Assembly (NCBI RefSeq): GCF_016745425.1
Contig: NZ_JAERVK010000009.1
Location: 62,001-126,000, forward strand
Direction: 5' to 3'
Length of the DNA: 64,000 bases
From: Candidatus Methylomicrobium oryzae
GTDB taxonomy: Bacteria > Pseudomonadota > Gammaproteobacteria > Methylococcales > Methylomonadaceae
Shown: one piece after another, positions 52,842-61,189 of the stretch
Layout: each line of letters begins with the position of its first letter
Numbering within the stretch: position 1 is the first letter of the stretch
Made by a program: the position numbers and the translations under genes
The notes under the pieces: generated by a model
The model's database searches: none
What the model saw: only the letters and a program-made list of their open reading frames with translations
Told to the model about the DNA's origin: nothing

Positions 52842-53700
52842 ATGGATGTTGGGCTTAAATCCCGTCGTAAAATCTGGTTCAAGGTACATCTGTATCTTGG
52901 CTTGCTAGCAGGAGCGGTATTCGTATTGACCGGTCTCACCGGCAGCTTGCTGGCTTTTGAATTTCCGTTGGATGAACTACTCAATACCAAGCTGATGACT
53001 GTTCCGGTCGATAAGGAGAATAAAAGCTATTTACCGCTGGATGTTCTTGTTGCGTCGGGTTTGAAAGTATTGCCAGCCAATGGCAAAGCGATCAGCTTGG
53101 GTTTTCCCAGGCATTCAGGGTTGGCTTTTGAGCTGTGGTTTCAACAGCCTTCTCCGAATACGGATCGTCTTGAAAGCCATCAGATATTCATCAGTCCCTA
53201 CACAGGTGAGATTACCGGACAGCGTCTCAAAGTTGATTTTGAGCGAGGCTGGCGAGGACCGTTAATGGATGTGGTTCTTCGTTTGCACTATAGCTTGGCT
53301 GTAGGATCGGTGGGAATAACTCTTATGGGTTTTATCGGTCTGGCTTTATTGTTTTCAATGTTAACCGGTTTGATTTTAGGGTGGCCCAGTCAGGGGAAGT
53401 TCAGAAAAGCGTTGATGATTAAGAGTAACGCCAGTCCTGAACGACTCAACTTCGATTTGCACAAAACATTCGGTTTTTATAGTTCGGCCGTACTTTTGTT
53501 GTTGATACTGGCCGGCGTATACCTGATCTTCCCGGACTATGGCCGGGGATTGATAAGTGTATTTTCACCGGTAATAGTACTGCGGGCGACATATTTGTGG
53601 AATGGCTTTATTCGCTACACAGCGGCGAAGCTTTCGGCTTTACCGGGCGGTTTATTGTTTTTACATCAGGATTAGTGCCGTTAGTGCTTTATATTTTGAT
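52842..53700 (+). pseudogene. Internally deleted PepSY-associated membrane protein gene
   Basis: The first part reads as a PepSY_TM protein of the iron-uptake type: WFKVHLYLGLLAGAVFVLTG, SPYTGEITGQRLKVDFERGW, VLRLHYSLAVG, and helices through LLLLILAGVYLIFPDY. At about 53570 the frame runs out into non-family residues. The expected C-terminal motif appears in another frame as STAGDIFVEWLYSLHSGEAF then GFTGRFIVFTSGLVPLVLYI. About 90 family residues between the two parts are missing, so an internal deletion shifted the frame. The last part then runs into the AT-rich glycosyltransferase region. Intact homologues usually accompany siderophore receptors. Confidence 0.75.
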
Positions 53701-53728
53701 TGATGCGATATCTAATTTGCATGTATAT

Positions 53729-55096
53729 ATGGCTAATATTGTATTTTGTTTTCCTCCTATAGTAAGTACTATTAATTCAAGTTTACGATTGGCTAGAGAA
53801 TTAAAATTACGCGGTCACAGAATAACTTATATAGGTATTGCCGATTGTAAGCCTTTAATATGCGCCAATGGTTTTGAATTCGTGTCTATTTATGAGGAAT
53901 GGTTTCCAAAAGGATGTTTTGAAGGCGTTTATTTGAAATTGCAGTCTTCAGATACAACCAACTTATCGGAGACCAGAAGTTATGCTCTTAGGTTTAATGA
54001 TTTTCTTGATTATTTAATTGCAGGCGGTGATGATGAGTTAAATGTTGCGATTAAAAAATTAAAACCAGATTTAATTCTTGTATCGACGTCCTTATCTGAT
54101 TCTGTTGTATGGGCATTGTTCTTTCATAAGCTTAGGCTGAAAGTCATATATGTTTTCGATGTATTAGGGGGGTGTAATTATACAGTACCACCAATACATA
54201 CCGATTTGATTTCGGACGGTTCGCTATGGTCTTCAATAAAAACAGTTTCAGCATGGTTTGTTTTTAAAATAAAGAAAATGTGGCATGAAAGATATCTGGT
54301 TTGTAATGAGCTTGATTTAATATCACCTGATAAATTAAGAAAAATTTCTAAGTATTGCGGTTATTCATTCAAAGATATTGATTTTTGGACGGATATGCCG
54401 GGTTTTCAATTGAAATTGCCTGAGTTGGTTTTATTTCCGCGCGTATTTGATTTTCCGAGTGCGAAAAAAAAAGGGCGATATTATGCTGAAGCATCAATTG
54501 ATTTACATAGAGAGCAACCGTCTTTTCCTTGGGAAAAAATTGATGACTCGCAGCCTATAATATACGTGGCATTAGGGACTCTTTCTTTGATGGCTAAATC
54601 TGATTATGAAAGATTTTTTCATACAGTTATAGATGCATCGACTAAATGGCCTGAATGGAATTGGGTGCTCTCGATTGGTAATAATTTGAGCATCGATGAC
54701 TTTAAGTATGCCTGTTCTAATGTGATTGTTGTCAATCGTGCCCCACAGCTGGAGTTGTTAAAAAAAGCATCATTAATGATTACTCATGGCGGACCTAATT
54801 CTGTTAAGGAATGTATATTTTTTGGCGTTCCAATGATAGTTTTTCCATTATGGTTTGATCAACCGGGTAATGTTGCAAGAGTTATTTATCATGGTTTGGG
54901 ACTTAAGGGTAATTTTAGAACAATTAGCTCCAAAGAATTGCAAGAACTCATAGAGGAAGTAACGGCTAATCCCAAGTTTATAGAACGAATAAAGGCAATG
55001 CAAAAATCTTTCATGGAGATTGAAGACGCAAAACCTAGTATACAGTTAGTCGAAAGATTTATAAGTCAAGCCAATATTCCATCTTTTTTGGATTAA
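53729..55096 (+). CDS. GT1-family (UGT/MGT-like) glycosyltransferase
   Basis: I took the ATG at 53729 (MANIVFCFPPIVSTINSSLR), which fits the Rossmann start of GT-B enzymes; the longer frame begins in the PepSY remnant. The 455-residue product ends with the donor-binding motif THGGPNSVKECIFFGVPMIV and WFDQPGNVARV of GT1 glycosyltransferases, preceded by IIYVALGTLS. Such enzymes move a sugar from a nucleotide sugar to natural products. The gene is strikingly AT-rich compared with both sides, a sign of recent transfer. The likely acceptor is a hydroxyl of the lipopeptide (Ser, Thr or beta-hydroxy residue). Confidence 0.82.
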   Translation: MANIVFCFPPIVSTINSSLRLARELKLRGHRITYIGIADCKPLICANGFEFVSIYEEWFPKGCFEGVYLKLQSSDTTNLSETRSYALRFNDFLDYLIAGGDDELNVAIKKLKPDLILVSTSLSDSVVWALFFHKLRLKVIYVFDVLGGCNYTVPPIHTDLISDGSLWSSIKTVSAWFVFKIKKMWHERYLVCNELDLISPDKLRKISKYCGYSFKDIDFWTDMPGFQLKLPELVLFPRVFDFPSAKKKGRYYAEASIDLHREQPSFPWEKIDDSQPIIYVALGTLSLMAKSDYERFFHTVIDASTKWPEWNWVLSIGNNLSIDDFKYACSNVIVVNRAPQLELLKKASLMITHGGPNSVKECIFFGVPMIVFPLWFDQPGNVARVIYHGLGLKGNFRTISSKELQELIEEVTANPKFIERIKAMQKSFMEIEDAKPSIQLVERFISQANIPSFLD

Positions 55097-55211
55097 TTTA
55101 GTAAAAATCAGTTATGCTTTATTTTTTTTAGTCTGTTATATGGATTTTTATTATAGGCTGCATGCTTATGATTATTTCATAAATATGATGTTTAATTTAA
55201 AGGAAAATATA

Positions 55212-57212
55212 ATGCTTGTTCTTGGCTTAAATGGTGGCGGTGACATGGTATTTGATACGTGTTTTGGGCTGTCTGAAAACGCCTATCACGATACTGCAGC
55301 AGTATTGATGCAAGATGGTAATATTATTGCCGGGATTGAGGAAGAGCGGCTGATTCGCATTAAACATACCAATAAAATATGGGTATCCGCTGTACGATTT
55401 TGCTTGGAACAGGCAAATAAAAAACTTGAAGATATAGATTATATTGCAGTCTATTCCAATGAAGATATTTTAAATAAGGTATTAAAACAGCAACAGCTAA
55501 ACAATCCAGCGCTAGCTGAAATTGCAGATACGCATAAGTTCTTTAACTATTTGTTTTATCGTGAATTCAATTACTGTTTAAAGGATAACCAGCTTGTATT
55601 TGTCGACCACCACACTACGCATGCGGCAACAGCTTATTATATGTCGGGTTTTCGTGACAGCTTGGTGTTGACCATAGATGGACTCGGTGACGAACTGGCG
55701 ACCAATGTCGTTGATGTTCGCAATAAGCGCTTTGATAATTTGTTGAGTAAGCCTGCTGCTGATTCGTTAGGGCTTTTATATTGGGAAGTGATACGTTTTC
55801 TTGGCTATAGTCATTTTGATGAATATAAAGTCATGGGGCTTTCGCCTTATGGCCGTAGTGAAACCTATAAGGAGCAATTTCAGCGATTGTATACCTTATT
55901 GCCAAACGGCGATTATTCGTTGCATCGAGATCGCGTAATTGAATTGTTCAATGTATTGAATCCTAGGAAAAAGGATGCGCCGTTTAGTCAAGTCCACATG
56001 GATATCGCAGCGGCCTTGCAAGAAGCGTTAGAGACTATTGTTTTTCATATTCTGCGCCATTTTCAGCAAGCGACTGGTCACACTCGCTTGGTAATCAGCG
56101 GCGGCGTCGGCCAAAACAGTAGCATGAATGGCAAGATTCTCTGTTCCGGTTTATTTGAGGATGTTTTTATACCCTCTTTTGCCGGCGATTCCGGTTGTGC
56201 TTACGGTGCTGCGGCTTATGTTGCCCACCAGATACAACCGGCGTTGCCTTTTGCACGCGTTGCTCACGCGTATTGGGGAACGCCAATTCATGACGGTGAA
56301 ATAGGCGGCGCTTTAGAGGCTTGGCGGACATTTTTGCATATCGAGAAGATGGATAATCGTTCTGAGCGGGTTTCCGACCTGATGATAGATGGAGCGGTGA
56401 TCGGTTGGGTGCAAGGGCGTTCCGAGTTTGGCCCCAGGGCTTTGGGTAATCGCAGCATTCTGGCCGATCCACGCGTCGCCTCGCATAAGGAGACGATCAA
56501 TGCGATGGTCAAAATGCGCGAAGGCTACCGGCCGTTTGCGCCGTCGATCCTGGAAGAGCGGGTGCGGGATTTCTTCGAAGTGCCGGGAGAACAGGCCGAT
56601 TTTCCCTTTATGTCCTTCGTGCTGAACGTCAAACCGGAACGGCGCGAGCAATTGCCTGCCATCACCCACGTAGACGGCAGCGCCCGGCTGCAAACCGTAA
56701 GCAAGGCGAACAATCCTCGCTACTGGGAGTTGATCGACGCCTTCGGTCGCAAAACCGGCATCCCGATTTTGCTGAATACCTCGTTTAATAACAATGCAGA
56801 GCCTATTGTCGATAGCATAGACGATGCTGTGGTGTGTTTTTTGACGTCCGGGCTGGATTATCTGGTCGTAGGCGATTATTTGGCTCGTAAAAAAGACTGG
56901 CAGCCTGAAGACATGGCCGGTTTAATCATCAGCTTGCCGAAAGCCGCAGTATTGCTTAGAGAAGATCGCTACATCAGCCAAAGCAAACGCGGTTTTAATT
57001 ATGCACTGGTCTGGAATTACGATTCCGCGCGGCGCCATGCATTGTCGGAAGTAGGGTATAAGATATTGCAAGCGGCGGATGGAGAACAATCCATAGGTCA
57101 GCTTATGATTATGCTGGGTTTTTCAAAAGAACAGCAAGTGCAGGCTTGGGAGGAATTGCCTGGATTGTGGTCGGATCGGTTACTGGTGTTGCGGCCTGAT
57201 TCCAAATCATGA
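55212..57212 (+). CDS. NodU/CmcH-family O-carbamoyltransferase
   Basis: The ATG at 55212 follows AAGGA and begins MLVLGLNGGGDM, the ASKHA-fold start of the family. The 666-residue protein has SENAYHDTAAVLMQDG, GIEEERLIRIKHTN and FVDHHTTHAATAYY (the Kae1-like carbamoyl-adenylate site). It also has GGVGQNSSMNGKI and GPRALGNRSILADPR of the C-terminal domain. These match TobZ/NodU, which use carbamoyl phosphate and ATP to carbamoylate a hydroxyl. About 80 extra residues at the end (GYKILQAADGEQSIGQLMIM) resemble a PqqD-type peptide-binding fold, which could recruit a carrier or peptide substrate. That last point is inference. Confidence 0.88.
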   Translation: MLVLGLNGGGDMVFDTCFGLSENAYHDTAAVLMQDGNIIAGIEEERLIRIKHTNKIWVSAVRFCLEQANKKLEDIDYIAVYSNEDILNKVLKQQQLNNPALAEIADTHKFFNYLFYREFNYCLKDNQLVFVDHHTTHAATAYYMSGFRDSLVLTIDGLGDELATNVVDVRNKRFDNLLSKPAADSLGLLYWEVIRFLGYSHFDEYKVMGLSPYGRSETYKEQFQRLYTLLPNGDYSLHRDRVIELFNVLNPRKKDAPFSQVHMDIAAALQEALETIVFHILRHFQQATGHTRLVISGGVGQNSSMNGKILCSGLFEDVFIPSFAGDSGCAYGAAAYVAHQIQPALPFARVAHAYWGTPIHDGEIGGALEAWRTFLHIEKMDNRSERVSDLMIDGAVIGWVQGRSEFGPRALGNRSILADPRVASHKETINAMVKMREGYRPFAPSILEERVRDFFEVPGEQADFPFMSFVLNVKPERREQLPAITHVDGSARLQTVSKANNPRYWELIDAFGRKTGIPILLNTSFNNNAEPIVDSIDDAVVCFLTSGLDYLVVGDYLARKKDWQPEDMAGLIISLPKAAVLLREDRYISQSKRGFNYALVWNYDSARRHALSEVGYKILQAADGEQSIGQLMIMLGFSKEQQVQAWEELPGLWSDRLLVLRPDSKS

Positions 57213-57287
57213 AGATTGTTGCACCTGCGGAAATAGTGTCGTCAATCTGGTCTATTGTCTTGAATTTGATGATGAAGGAGTAAGTAA

Positions 57288-58259
57288 ATGGATACTGCCG
57301 CAATTGAGCGCAAAAGAAATAGGTTGTCTCGGGCTTATCAACTGGAGTCTGAGTACTGGCGCATGCGTACTGGCTATATGTCTGGCCAAGAGTTGCCTTC
57401 GAAGTTGCGATATGCTGCCAAGCTACTGGAATATCAATTTCTTCCTCATTATTTTGGAGAGTCGCCAGGTTGGAGAAAGCTGCTGAGGCAACTCGACGGC
57501 CAGCGTACGTTACCGGATTTTTGCGTTATCGGTGCGATAAAAAGTGGCACCAGTGACTTGGCGGTCAACATCCTGTTGCACCCCAATATCATGGTGCCGT
57601 TAGCCAAGGAGTTTTATAGGCCCGATCCTGAGGAGTGGCGAATATTTTATCCAACGAAACGGCAGAAGAAAGATCATGCGGCCCGATACGGTTTTGCGCT
57701 GTCTCCGTTTCTTGCGCCTTATCTTCATAAGATGGATGTAACTTATAGACTGTCGCAAGTGCAACCCAATACCAAAATTGTGCTTACCTTGAGGGATCCG
57801 GTTAAACGGGTTTATTCGCAGTGGAAGTGGGAGGTGTTTTTGTCCGGTAACAAACATGCTGCGGAGCTGCCGTTTTTGAGCTCATTTTCCACCTATGTTG
57901 ATAGAGCGCTCTCGGTATTTCCGGGCTATCCGATGTATACGGCTACTGGTTTTGACCCGTTGCAAACGAGTATTTACTGGAAAGCTGTAAGTTACTGGAT
58001 GGAGTGTTTCGGTCGAGACAACGTACTGGTGCTGGACGTGGCGGACTACTTTTTTGATAGCAATCGTTTTTTAAACCAAATTTATGAATTCGTCGGTTTG
58101 CCTAGTTTTGAGAGTCCTGTATTCACTAATAAAATAAACGAGAACCCTATTGTTTTGCCGCCGCCGGATGAGGAGAGTATGTCGAAACTTAATGAATTTT
58201 TTAAGCCCTATAATGAAAAGCTTTGGCTGCTATTAGGGAAAGAATTCGACTGGAGTTAA
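57288..58259 (+). CDS. PAPS-dependent sulfotransferase
   Basis: 323 residues from an ATG with AAGGAG upstream. The 5'-phosphosulfate loop is CVIGAIKSGTSDLAVNI and the 3'-phosphate site is LRDPVKRVYSQWKWE, the two PAPS-binding motifs of the Sulfotransfer family. No membrane segment is seen. It follows the carbamoyltransferase on the same strand with a 75-bp gap, so it probably sulfates the same product, on sugar or peptide hydroxyl. Confidence 0.85.
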   Translation: MDTAAIERKRNRLSRAYQLESEYWRMRTGYMSGQELPSKLRYAAKLLEYQFLPHYFGESPGWRKLLRQLDGQRTLPDFCVIGAIKSGTSDLAVNILLHPNIMVPLAKEFYRPDPEEWRIFYPTKRQKKDHAARYGFALSPFLAPYLHKMDVTYRLSQVQPNTKIVLTLRDPVKRVYSQWKWEVFLSGNKHAAELPFLSSFSTYVDRALSVFPGYPMYTATGFDPLQTSIYWKAVSYWMECFGRDNVLVLDVADYFFDSNRFLNQIYEFVGLPSFESPVFTNKINENPIVLPPPDEESMSKLNEFFKPYNEKLWLLLGKEFDWS

Positions 58260-58487
58260 ATGAAGACGCATTTTGCAAATTTCACTATCACCGATTGATC
58301 GAATTCAATCTGTCACACCTCGCTTCATCTATCCACTGTCATGGTCAACAAAAACCGGACACCTATTCATGCGGCACTTCTATAAAATTCCCGTTCGAAT
58401 TCAATCGTTTTGCCGAAGGTCTGTCTGAAGAGAGGATATTACAATTCGTCACTATCACGGACAATGCGCGTCAATACTAAGAATATG

Positions 58488-58810
58488 AACCAGGTGACAC
58501 TAATCGATAGCGAATGGTACTTGCTGACCTGCATGCGCTATATTGAGCTCAACCCGGTTCGCGCTGGCATGGTGGCCGATCCAATTGAATGCCCATGGTC
58601 GAGTTATCGTTTTAATGTGCTGGGCAAACTGATGACTAATTACCCCTCATGTCGAATTTCACCGCTTGGGAACTGACGGCAGCGCGTGTCGCGGCTTATA
58701 GGGCGCTGTTCAATCAGTCAATTTCCGAAACTCAAATTAACGAAATCAGAAAGGCGACTAACAAAGCATGGGCATTGGGAGACAGCCGCTTCAAGGAACG
58801 AATGCAATAG
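58488..58810 (+). pseudogene. RAYT (Y1) transposase remnant
   Basis: One frame encodes WYLLTCMRYIELNPVRAGMV then ADPIECPWSSYRFN, the core of REP-associated tyrosine transposases. A second frame continues with AARVAAYRALFNQSISETQ then INEIRKATNKAWALGDSRF, the end of the same family. The N-terminal catalytic half is missing and the frame is shifted. RAYTs spread extragenic palindromes like those in this window. Confidence 0.8.
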
Positions 58811-58884
58811 CAGCAGGCGTGGCGGGTAGAGCCATCCCCCAGAGACGGTGACAGGGAATCGGCCCAATTTAAAATCAATCGAGT

Positions 58885-59409
58885 CTAACCCCTTTGATAT
58901 GAGCCTTTTGATTTGGCAAATACCTGCTCGATTCGGCAACGGGTTTTGGAGCGAGTCCGATTGCCTTGCTTTTCCCAGTCGGTCAGCGACTTGCCGCGAA
59001 CGCCTTTGAGATGAATCCGGCTACAGTAGCCCTGGGCTTTTAATACGGATTAAGAGTTAAAGGTGTTACGTTGTGAAGCGGTCTATATAAAATCCCCCTG
59101 CCTCCCTTTTTCAAAGGGAGGCAGGGGGATTTGCTCTGCAAATAGTTGATGGGGTAATGCTGATGCAGTGCTTAATTCACATTTTAAAGTTTGCTTCGGC
59201 GGCGGTGTCTTTTTGGCGGTTTGTTCTTCGACCAACCTTCGAGCATTTCGCCTGCTTTAATTTGCGCGTTTTCGTGTGGGGTATTGCGCTGTACCGGGAC
59301 TTTGACGAAGCTGGCATCGATCAGTTGTCCTTTACGGGCGATTAGGCCCTCCCGGTTCAATTGGCGGTTGAATTCGTTGAACAATCCCTCATTCAGTTTT
59401 TTACCTCTA
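58885..59409 (-). pseudogene. IS5-family transposase remnant
   Basis: On the minus strand, an upstream fragment (59184-59409) reads LNEGLFNEFNRQLNREGLIA then RKGQLIDASFVKVPVQRNTP, the middle of IS5-type transposases. A downstream fragment (58885-59049) reads RIHLKGVRGKSLTDWEKQGN then RTRSKTRCRIEQVFA, the end of the family. The N-terminus and part of the middle are gone, and a 43-bp palindrome (59090) sits between the parts. It abuts the stop of mbtH. Confidence 0.75.
59090..59132. repeat. Perfect palindrome inside the IS5 remnant
   Basis: Arms of 20 bases (aaatccccctgcctcccttt and complement) around a three-base loop. It may be a small mobile palindrome or a bidirectional terminator. Confidence 0.8.
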
Positions 59410-59661
59410 CCTCGAATTTTTAGAAGTTCCCTTGAAAATATTAATTCGATCCGCGGCCTGCTGCATGTGTTGCCGTAAGCTCAGCGGGCGCATATCTGTC
59501 CAGACTTCTTTGATATAGTCCAAGCATTCCTGTTTGAGACCTTTTGGGCCTACGGCCCGCCAACCGCCGGGGATCTCCTTATAATCCGGCCAGATGGAAT
59601 ATTGCTCTTCGTCATTTACAACGACCTGATAAATCGTAGTGTCTTCATCATCCCAACTCAT
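59407..59661 (-). CDS. MbtH-family NRPS accessory protein
   Basis: 84 residues. It shows [40 protein letters not shown] and [14 protein letters not shown], the full MbtH signature. MbtH proteins bind adenylation domains and are needed for their folding or activity, so this is the helper of the NRPS line. It lies on the opposite strand and about 95 bp after the sigma-factor gene, probably in one operon with it. The family is usually 62-75 residues long. The extra C-terminal residues ([12 protein letters not shown]) run into an IS5 remnant, so the end may be IS-derived. Confidence 0.9.
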   Translation of the reverse strand: MSWDDEDTTIYQVVVNDEEQYSIWPDYKEIPGGWRAVGPKGLKQECLDYIKEVWTDMRPLSLRQHMQQAADRINIFKGTSKNSR

Positions 59662-59755
59662 CTTTTTCTCCGGGTTCAGGTGTAAAAGAAGCGAAGCGGA
59701 TTGCTTCGCCAGTTAAAGTCTTCAATCAGGAGGACGAGCTAAGCTGCCTTTGTCC

Positions 59756-60268
59756 TCAGTCGTTGCTGAAATCGGCCTGATGTATTTTAAATTGTTTTCG
59801 GCAATGCAATAACGCCCGAGCGAGAAGCTTTTCAACAGCGCTGTCAGTAATATTCATTTCAATGGCGATTTCGGCATAGGTCATGCCGTAAACACGATTC
59901 AAAATGAATGCTTCTTTGGCTCGCTCGGGCAGGCCATCAACAATATTGGAAAAAATCGACAGCTTTTCATTAACGATTGCCTGGTGCTCGGCCGAAGGAA
60001 GTTCATCCGAAACGGTCACAGTGGGGTCGGTATTGTTTAGATGTTTCTCAACGACTTTACGGTGTTTGATATGGTCATAAGCCAAGTTTTTAGCGGTTTG
60101 AAAGAGAAAGCCTCGGGGGTGTTCGATAATCTGCTTGCGAGCCTCCCTGGAAAATATAATGAAACATTCCTGCACGAGTTCTGCGGCGATATCCGGGCAA
60201 TCAACAATGCGTGATAAATGAAGTTGTAGTTCAGATCGATGGTTGATGTACACAGATTCAAAATTCAT
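59756..60268 (-). CDS. FecI-like ECF sigma factor
   Basis: I chose the ATG at 60268, eight bases after AGGA; the in-frame TTG at 60274 is less likely. The 170-residue product has sigma region 2 (YINHRSELQLHLSRIVDCPD ... LVQECFIIF ... LFQTAKNLAYDHIKHRK) and region 4 (LPERAKEAFILNRVYGMTYA). That is the FecI/PvdS type of iron-starvation sigma factor. It probably drives expression of the receptor and NRPS genes. There is no FecR-like anti-sigma gene next to it, although the receptor has an STN signalling domain. A weak Fur-box-like sequence lies upstream. Confidence 0.85.
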   Translation of the reverse strand: MNFESVYINHRSELQLHLSRIVDCPDIAAELVQECFIIFSREARKQIIEHPRGFLFQTAKNLAYDHIKHRKVVEKHLNNTDPTVTVSDELPSAEHQAIVNEKLSIFSNIVDGLPERAKEAFILNRVYGMTYAEIAIEMNITDSAVEKLLARALLHCRKQFKIHQADFSND

Positions 60269-60274
60269 GCTCAA

Positions 60275-61189
60275 TTTCCTAATGATTGTTATGTTGGCTT
60301 AGTCGGCTGCATTGATAGGGGTTGCAAAGTGTCACATGGCTAGATTGTTTGGCCGATAGTATGCAAATTTCCTAATTTTCCACGGTTAAAAAACGGTTAT
60401 CGTTTAAACCGAAGCTTTGCATCAAAATTAAATCAATGCCCGATAACGCAAAAATCAAGCCAATCATTAATGTTTCTCAATATCAATAAGTTGTGTTTGC
60501 ATAAGCGGGAGATTTGGATACCGAACAGGTGTAATGCCATATTGGAATGCGCCATATGACACAGTTTAATTGTCGTGATTGACTTGGCTTTCTGGGTTTA
60601 AATTGCATAAAAGTCGTTGTTATTGCGATGGCGCCGGGTACTCTGCCGAATTAAAAAAGATAGATTTTCAACGCGCGGGTGCGGTCAACGAATATGCTGA
60701 GGTTATTTCGTATTCAAAGCGTCTTCTATATGACGTGAATACCAAACTTAATCATGAAAGCACGTTCGGGTTTGTCTTCTTAGGCGCCGCAATCATGACG
60801 GAATGGTCGGAAACCCCAGCCCCTCCGTTTAAATCGATGCCGTTAAGTTTAGTTCCGAGGCGTTGTAGAGCTGGCTTTGCAAATGACGAAACCGAGCGAC
60901 AAAGCCAGCTTTGTACTCCATTGAGAGGGCTTGACTCCGGCTTATCTTGCGTGCCGGACGGGTATTGATCCCATCCGTACCGTTCGGAGAGGTCCCCAAA
61001 AGCCGGCTTACAAGTCATTTTGAACAGCTCAAACCGAGACTGCAAACGTGCCGACGGAAGTTTCAACATGGCGCGCTTGCCCTGGGCGAATTTACGGCTT
61101 ATCAGTGGGAGCGACATGCTATAAGGGGGCAGTATTTTTTCTATAACGTTACTGTTTATCAACTGGTTTAGTCATAGGACGGAGTCACT
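60275..61189. other. Long intergenic region between sigma and exporter genes
   Basis: About 900 bases. It holds the divergent promoters, an imperfect palindrome (cggttaaaaaacggttatcg... near 60383-60411), and a lone MITE-like end (cgatgccgttaagttta, 60835-60851). It also has an inverted repeat gagctggctttg/caaagccagctt (about 60870-60912). The one open frame of 129 codons has no ribosome site or family features, and I do not count it as a gene. Confidence 0.5.
60278..60296. promoter_or_regulatory. Possible Fur box before the sigma-factor gene
   Basis: cctaatgattgttatgttg matches 12 of 19 positions of the Fur consensus gataatgattatcattatc, and lies 10 bases before the sigma start. The match is moderate, but its position fits iron control of a FecI/PvdS-type sigma factor. 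Confidence 0.35.

Noticed and set aside
60579-60968. 129-codon open frame between sigma and exporter genes
   Set aside because: No ribosome site, no motif, and it crosses repeat sequence.
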